A stretch of 10,012 nucleotides of DNA, from the NCBI GenBank assembly GCA_013911625.1, contig JACESW010000031.1, positions 1 through 10,012 of the forward strand, written 5' to 3'. This DNA is from Cryomorphaceae bacterium. GTDB lineage: Bacteria > Bacteroidota > Bacteroidia > Flavobacteriales > Schleiferiaceae. Below, in pieces: positions 7,383 to 10,012 of the stretch; the stretch's first letter is position 1; the number at the start of each line of letters is the position of its first letter. The position numbers and the translations under genes were made by a program. Under the pieces are notes generated by a model. That model made no database searches. It saw only the letters and a list, made by a program, of their open reading frames with translations, and had not been told where the DNA came from.

Positions 7383-8257
7383 TGAAACCACTCTTAGTTC
7401 CTCTTTTATTCCTCTATTCTCTGGTTGCTCAAGCCCAAGAAAGCGATCTGTTCGATGTTTTTGAAGAAGACACGCAACGCGAGGTAGTTTACGCAACCTT
7501 TAAGGGTACACAACTGATTAACGCTTCTACTAATGAGACACCGGGTGAAGGGGTGCTGCAGTTTATGATGGCCCACCGCTTTGGCAGTTTCAATGACGAC
7601 TACCTCTATAATTTCTTTGGTCTAGACAATGCACAGGTAAGGATGCAACTCGACTATGGTGTTACGGATCGATTAAACATTGGAATAGGGCGAAGCTCCT
7701 TTTTAAAGGTTGCAGACGGATTTGTTAAATACCAACTACTTCAACAACAACAGGGCACAAGGACCGTCCCTATAAGCATAACCTTACACAGCAGCACGAA
7801 CTATCGGAATGCTCGCTATACCGACGGTATCGACCATGGCATGAGCGATAGATTCTCCTACATGCACCAAGCCATCATTGCGAGAAAATGGAACCGGAAA
7901 CTAAGCACACTAGTGAGCCCTTCTGTAGTTCATTTCAATCTGGTACCCACTGCCCAAGATCCAAATACCACTGCGCACATTTCACTGGGCGCTCGGTATA
8001 AAATCTCAAATAGAATGGCCCTCACAGGGGAAAGCACACTTTTATCTAATCGTGAATTTAGCAGTGGTGAAAGATATACCACTCCTTTCGCCTTGGGTGT
8101 AGATATAGAAACAGGGGGGCATGTTTTCCAACTACACATTTCAAACACCCGTGCCATGAACGGCCCTTACTGGATGGCTAGAAATCCGTACAGCGCTAGT
8201 AACGGCGGGCTATTCCTAGGCTTTAACATCTCCAGGGTCTTTACTGTAAAAGAGTAA
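7382..8257 (+). CDS. DUF5777-like outer-membrane beta-barrel protein
   Basis: A 291-residue protein starting at the ATG that overlaps the YceI stop (TAATG). Signal peptide of about 19 residues (ending LVAQAQ), then an acidic segment DLFDVFEEDTQ, and a body with many Tyr/Phe/Gly-rich strand-like stretches. Segments such as MAHRFGSFNDD, NFFGLDNAQVRMQLDYGVTDRLNIGIGRS and the final strand with F-L-G-F-N-I-S-R-V-F recall the Bacteroidota DUF5777 barrel family; that assignment is from memory. It is probably in the outer membrane, with no known reaction or substrate. As last gene of the heme lipoprotein-YceI-barrel group it may supply the outer-membrane end of that system. The unit closes with a hairpin at 8273-8296. 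Confidence 0.85.
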   Translation: MKPLLVPLLFLYSLVAQAQESDLFDVFEEDTQREVVYATFKGTQLINASTNETPGEGVLQFMMAHRFGSFNDDYLYNFFGLDNAQVRMQLDYGVTDRLNIGIGRSSFLKVADGFVKYQLLQQQQGTRTVPISITLHSSTNYRNARYTDGIDHGMSDRFSYMHQAIIARKWNRKLSTLVSPSVVHFNLVPTAQDPNTTAHISLGARYKISNRMALTGESTLLSNREFSSGERYTTPFALGVDIETGGHVFQLHISNTRAMNGPYWMARNPYSASNGGLFLGFNISRVFTVKE

Positions 8258-8272
8258 GGATTGGGCATAAAA

Positions 8273-8296
8273 AAACCCTGCCCGAAGACAGGGTTT
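8273..8296 (+). terminator. Hairpin, probable terminator of the three-gene envelope unit
   Basis: AAACCCTG (8273-8280), 8-nt loop, CAGGGTTT (8289-8296): perfect 8-bp arms starting 15 bp after the barrel gene's stop codon. The T-run on the far side is only three long and then becomes AACC, so it is weaker than the hairpin at 2652-2683. Confidence 0.65.
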
Positions 8297-8380
8297 AACC
8301 AAACCAATAAACCTAAGCTACTCTTAAGTTGATGTAAATCTAAGATGAATTCTTGAATTAACAATCATAAGTCGTTAAGA

Positions 8381-8403
8381 AAAAGTGTCCAAACAACACT
8401 TTT
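8381..8403. repeat. Inverted repeat AAAAGTGT-N7-ACACTTTT (site 1 of AGTGT-N7-ACACT)
   Basis: Perfect 8-bp arms (8381-8388 and 8396-8403) around CCAAACA. The inner part, AGTGT-N7-ACACT at 8384-8400, recurs with the same geometry at 8618-8634. It may be a protein-binding site; as RNA it would form a weak A/U-rich stem followed by a U-rich stretch, so a weak terminator is an alternative. Confidence 0.55.
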
Positions 8404-8488
8404 GTCTCTTTTGCAACAAAGTACGGTCGAACTAAAAAAGATCTTCAATGCCTATCTAAAGAGGTAATTGAGACTGAAAACCACAATT

Positions 8489-8520
8489 CACTGTTGAACT
8501 ATTTTATCACACTGTTAAAC
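8489..8520. repeat. Direct repeat CACTGTTrAAC, two copies 21 bp apart
   Basis: CACTGTTGAAC (8489-8499) and CACTGTTAAAC (8510-8520) differ at one of eleven positions. A 21-bp period equals two helical turns, so a protein dimer could contact both on the same face. It may be a regulatory element of the downstream receptor gene, but chance in AT-rich DNA is possible. Confidence 0.4.
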
Positions 8521-8529
8521 AAAACCAGA

Positions 8530-8546
8530 ATTGTAAAAAATACACT
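8530..8546. repeat. Imperfect site ATTGT-N7-ACACT (site 2)
   Basis: ATTGT (8530-8534), seven bases, ACACT (8542-8546). It matches the two exact AGTGT-N7-ACACT sites at 9 of 10 defined positions with identical spacing. On its own it would not be noticed; it counts only because of its neighbours. Confidence 0.35.
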
Positions 8547-8617
8547 TGATGTTTTTAAGCATTAACTGTCTTATTATCAGGTTTTTATGTTTTTTCGCAC
8601 CGCGATAAATTCAATTA

Positions 8618-8634
8618 AGTGTATTATGTACACT
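8618..8634. repeat. Inverted repeat AGTGTA-N5-TACACT (site 3, promoter-proximal)
   Basis: Perfect 6-bp arms (8618-8623 and 8629-8634) around TTATG; equivalently AGTGT-N7-ACACT, as in site 1. It ends 50 bp before the receptor start codon and about 16 bp before a possible -7 element, so it sits where the -33 contact would be. That position suits a transcription factor binding site. Confidence 0.55.
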
Positions 8635-8650
8635 ATTTAAAAAATCTTGT

Positions 8651-8658
8651 TATACTTG
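8651..8658 (+). promoter_or_regulatory. Possible -7 promoter element of the SusC-like gene
   Basis: TATACTTG matches TAnnTTTG with one mismatch. Transcription would start near 8665, leaving about 20 nt of leader. No good TTG -33 element lies 19-21 bp upstream, where the palindrome 8618-8634 lies instead; activator-dependent initiation is one explanation, a wrong call another. Confidence 0.3.
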
Positions 8659-8684
8659 TAAACTAATCGTTAACACAAATAATA

Positions 8685-10012
8685 ATGAATCAAAATCTAC
8701 GTCGTGTATTGTCATCTACGACGCTTTGGTGCTCGATGCTTCTACTTGGATCACAGGTAGCTTATGCGCAGAGTGAAGGCGAAGGTGGTGACGATGCAAT
8801 GTCTCAAGCAGACATGTTGTTTGAGCAACTTGAAGAAGTTGTTGTCATTGGTTACGGTACTCAGAAGAAGAAAGACCTTACGGGTTCTTCTGCTCAGGTA
8901 AGTGCCGAAGACTTCAACGGTGGTGTTGTAACATCACCTGAAATGTTGATCCAAGGTAAAGCTGCGGGTATCACAATTACTCCAACCAACGGTGAGCCGG
9001 GTGGTGGTGTGAGTGTACGTGTTCGTGGTGGTACTTCGATCTCATCTAGTAACGAGCCGCTTTATGTTATTGACGGTATGCCTATCCAGTCAGCGAACAC
9101 GCTTCCTGGTGGTACTGGTCTAACTGGTGGTTCTCAGCGTAACCCGCTTTCTCGTTTGAACCCGAACGACATTGAGTCGATCACTGTTTTGAAGGACGCT
9201 TCTGCGACTGCCATCTACGGTGCACGTGGTGCGAACGGTGTTGTACTAATTACAACGAAGAAAGGTAAGGGCGGTAGCGCTATGGCTGTTGATTACAACT
9301 ACCAAGTAAGTGCATCTACGCTTGCTAAGAAGTTGGATCTTTTGACTGCTGACGAATACCGTGCAGCTGTAAACCGTTTCGGTCTAGGTAACACTCTAGG
9401 CAACGCGGATACAGATTGGCAAGATGAAGTATTCCAGACTGGTGTTGCACAACAACACAACTTGTCTTTGTCTGGCGGTTCTGCGGAAGGCAACTACCGC
9501 TTGTCTCTTGGTTACTTAGACCAAGACGGTATCGTGATCAACTCAGGTACTGAGCGTTTCACTAGCCGTTTGTCGATGAACCAAAAAACTTTAGACGGTA
9601 AGTTGACGCTTTCTGGAAACATCAACGTTTCTCAGCAAGACGATAACCTTACTCCTTACCAGCAAACTGGTGGTTTCGAAGGTGGTCTTTTCACGAACGT
9701 GATGAAGATGAACCCTACGCTTCCTGTTTACGACGCCGACGGAAACTACACATTCGTTTCTAACTCTGTTCGTAACCCAGTTCAGGCTGCATTAGAAATT
9801 GACGATGTTGCTCGTACAACTGGTATCACAATGAACGGTACCGCTCGTCTAGATCTAGGCGATGTATTGGAAGGTCTTAGCGCTACTGCTAACACTGGTT
9901 ACGATACATATAATACTCTTCGTAAAACATACCTACCTAAAGCTACTCCTTACGGTGTTGCTGATAACGGTATTGCTTCACAGAAGTACGGTCAAGTTTC
10001 TTCTCAAGTATT
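8685..10012 (+). CDS. SusC/RagA-family TonB-linked outer-membrane receptor, 3' end cut by the window edge
   Basis: The first 442 codons of a large TonB-dependent transporter that imports glycans, peptides or other big nutrients through the outer membrane. A signal peptide of about 29 residues (ending VAYAQ) leads to a short acidic Gly/Asp-rich linker (30-49), then the SusC hallmark EEVVVIGYGTQKK (50-62). The plug domain (about 62-194) has VRVRGGTSI, PLYVIDGMPI, and the signature DASATAIYGARGANGVVLITTKKG region near 171-194; barrel strands follow. Most SusC proteins carry a carboxypeptidase-regulatory-like domain of about 80 residues before the plug; here there is no room for it. Codons are strongly biased: 15 of 16 Arg codons are CGT and Gly is mostly GGT, unlike the mixed use in the upstream genes, which suggests high expression. 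A SusD-type lipoprotein gene may follow downstream. Substrate unknown. ATG 8685 gives the signal peptide directly. Confidence 0.93.
   Translation, partial: MNQNLRRVLSSTTLWCSMLLLGSQVAYAQSEGEGGDDAMSQADMLFEQLEEVVVIGYGTQKKKDLTGSSAQVSAEDFNGGVVTSPEMLIQGKAAGITITPTNGEPGGGVSVRVRGGTSISSSNEPLYVIDGMPIQSANTLPGGTGLTGGSQRNPLSRLNPNDIESITVLKDASATAIYGARGANGVVLITTKKGKGGSAMAVDYNYQVSASTLAKKLDLLTADEYRAAVNRFGLGNTLGNADTDWQDEVFQTGVAQQHNLSLSGGSAEGNYRLSLGYLDQDGIVINSGTERFTSRLSMNQKTLDGKLTLSGNINVSQQDDNLTPYQQTGGFEGGLFTNVMKMNPTLPVYDADGNYTFVSNSVRNPVQAALEIDDVARTTGITMNGTARLDLGDVLEGLSATANTGYDTYNTLRKTYLPKATPYGVADNGIASQKYGQVSSQV

Larger units (their letters stand above)
8258..8684. other. AT-rich 427-bp intergenic region before the SusC-like gene
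   Basis: I see no gene here on either strand; short open frames lack coding character. It contains the terminator hairpin (8273-8296), three sites of the form AGTGT-N7-ACACT (two exact, one with one mismatch), a direct repeat CACTGTTrAAC spaced 21 bp, and a possible -7 promoter element close to the receptor gene. Such length and structure are common before regulated or strongly expressed outer-membrane receptor genes. Confidence 0.7.

Noticed and set aside
8381..8413. A second intrinsic terminator at the AAAAGTGT/ACACTTTT hairpin
   Set aside because: The stem is A/T-rich with a 7-nt loop and a hairpin already follows the upstream gene; the shared half-site with 8618-8634 favours a protein-binding site, though a weak terminator is not excluded.
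8586..8593. TATGTTTT as an alternative -7 element for the receptor gene
   Set aside because: It matches seven of eight bases, but no TTG lies 19-21 bp upstream and it would give a leader of about 90 nt; in AT-rich DNA such matches are frequent.
8685..10012. Horizontal transfer of the receptor gene, suggested by its different codon use
   Set aside because: The bias is toward a small set of codons typical of strong expression, and base composition is otherwise similar; no mobile element or tRNA is next to it.
1..10012. CRISPR array, toxin-antitoxin, phage or defence genes
   Set aside because: No regularly spaced repeats, integrase, transposase or known defence domains were seen; the helicase-nuclease has the standard AddA layout rather than that of a defence protein.

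Overview
The window reads as ordinary chromosomal DNA of a member of the Bacteroidota, probably Flavobacteriales. Supporting signs are a SusC/RagA-type TonB-linked receptor, a DUF5777-type barrel protein, a YceI protein, a typical Bacteroidota Fe/Mn superoxide dismutase, promoters of the TTG / TAnnTTTG type, and start codons without clear Shine-Dalgarno sequences. I saw no rRNA, tRNA, CRISPR array, insertion sequence or phage gene.

Left part (1-2634). A manganese-type DtxR/MntR regulator (1274 to 615, minus strand) is followed, with an ATGA overlap, by a metal-binding lipoprotein of an ABC importer (618 to 1, C-terminus beyond the window edge). A consensus-like promoter for this pair has its -7 element inside a perfect 18-bp palindrome (1287-1304), a good candidate for the regulator's own operator. 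Divergent from them runs lpxH (lipid A synthesis), which overlaps by ATGA a small secreted, probably outer-membrane barrel protein of unknown role.

Middle part (2635-6462). A perfect 14-bp-arm hairpin serves as a two-way terminator between the barrel gene and the convergent superoxide dismutase gene. The dismutase has the Gly/Gln second-shell pattern of manganese enzymes, so this stretch has a manganese/oxidative-stress flavour. Divergent from it is a 1019-residue AddA/RecB-type helicase-nuclease without its usual partner in view.

Right part (6463-10012). Three tightly packed envelope genes follow: a monoheme c-type lipoprotein, a secreted YceI protein and a DUF5777-like barrel protein (gaps of 4 bp and a 1-bp overlap). 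They look like one expression unit and probably one functional unit, of unknown function. After a hairpin comes an AT-rich 427-bp intergenic region with two copies of the arrangement AGTGT-N7-ACACT, a third imperfect copy, and a 21-bp-spaced direct repeat. It leads into a SusC/RagA-family receptor, cut by the window end. That receptor lacks the usual N-terminal carboxypeptidase-regulatory-like domain and has strongly biased codons suggesting high expression.

The points most worth following are the self-overlapping mntR promoter/operator, the heme lipoprotein-YceI-barrel cassette, and the repeated palindromes before the receptor gene. Nothing here is clearly a new defence or mobile system.
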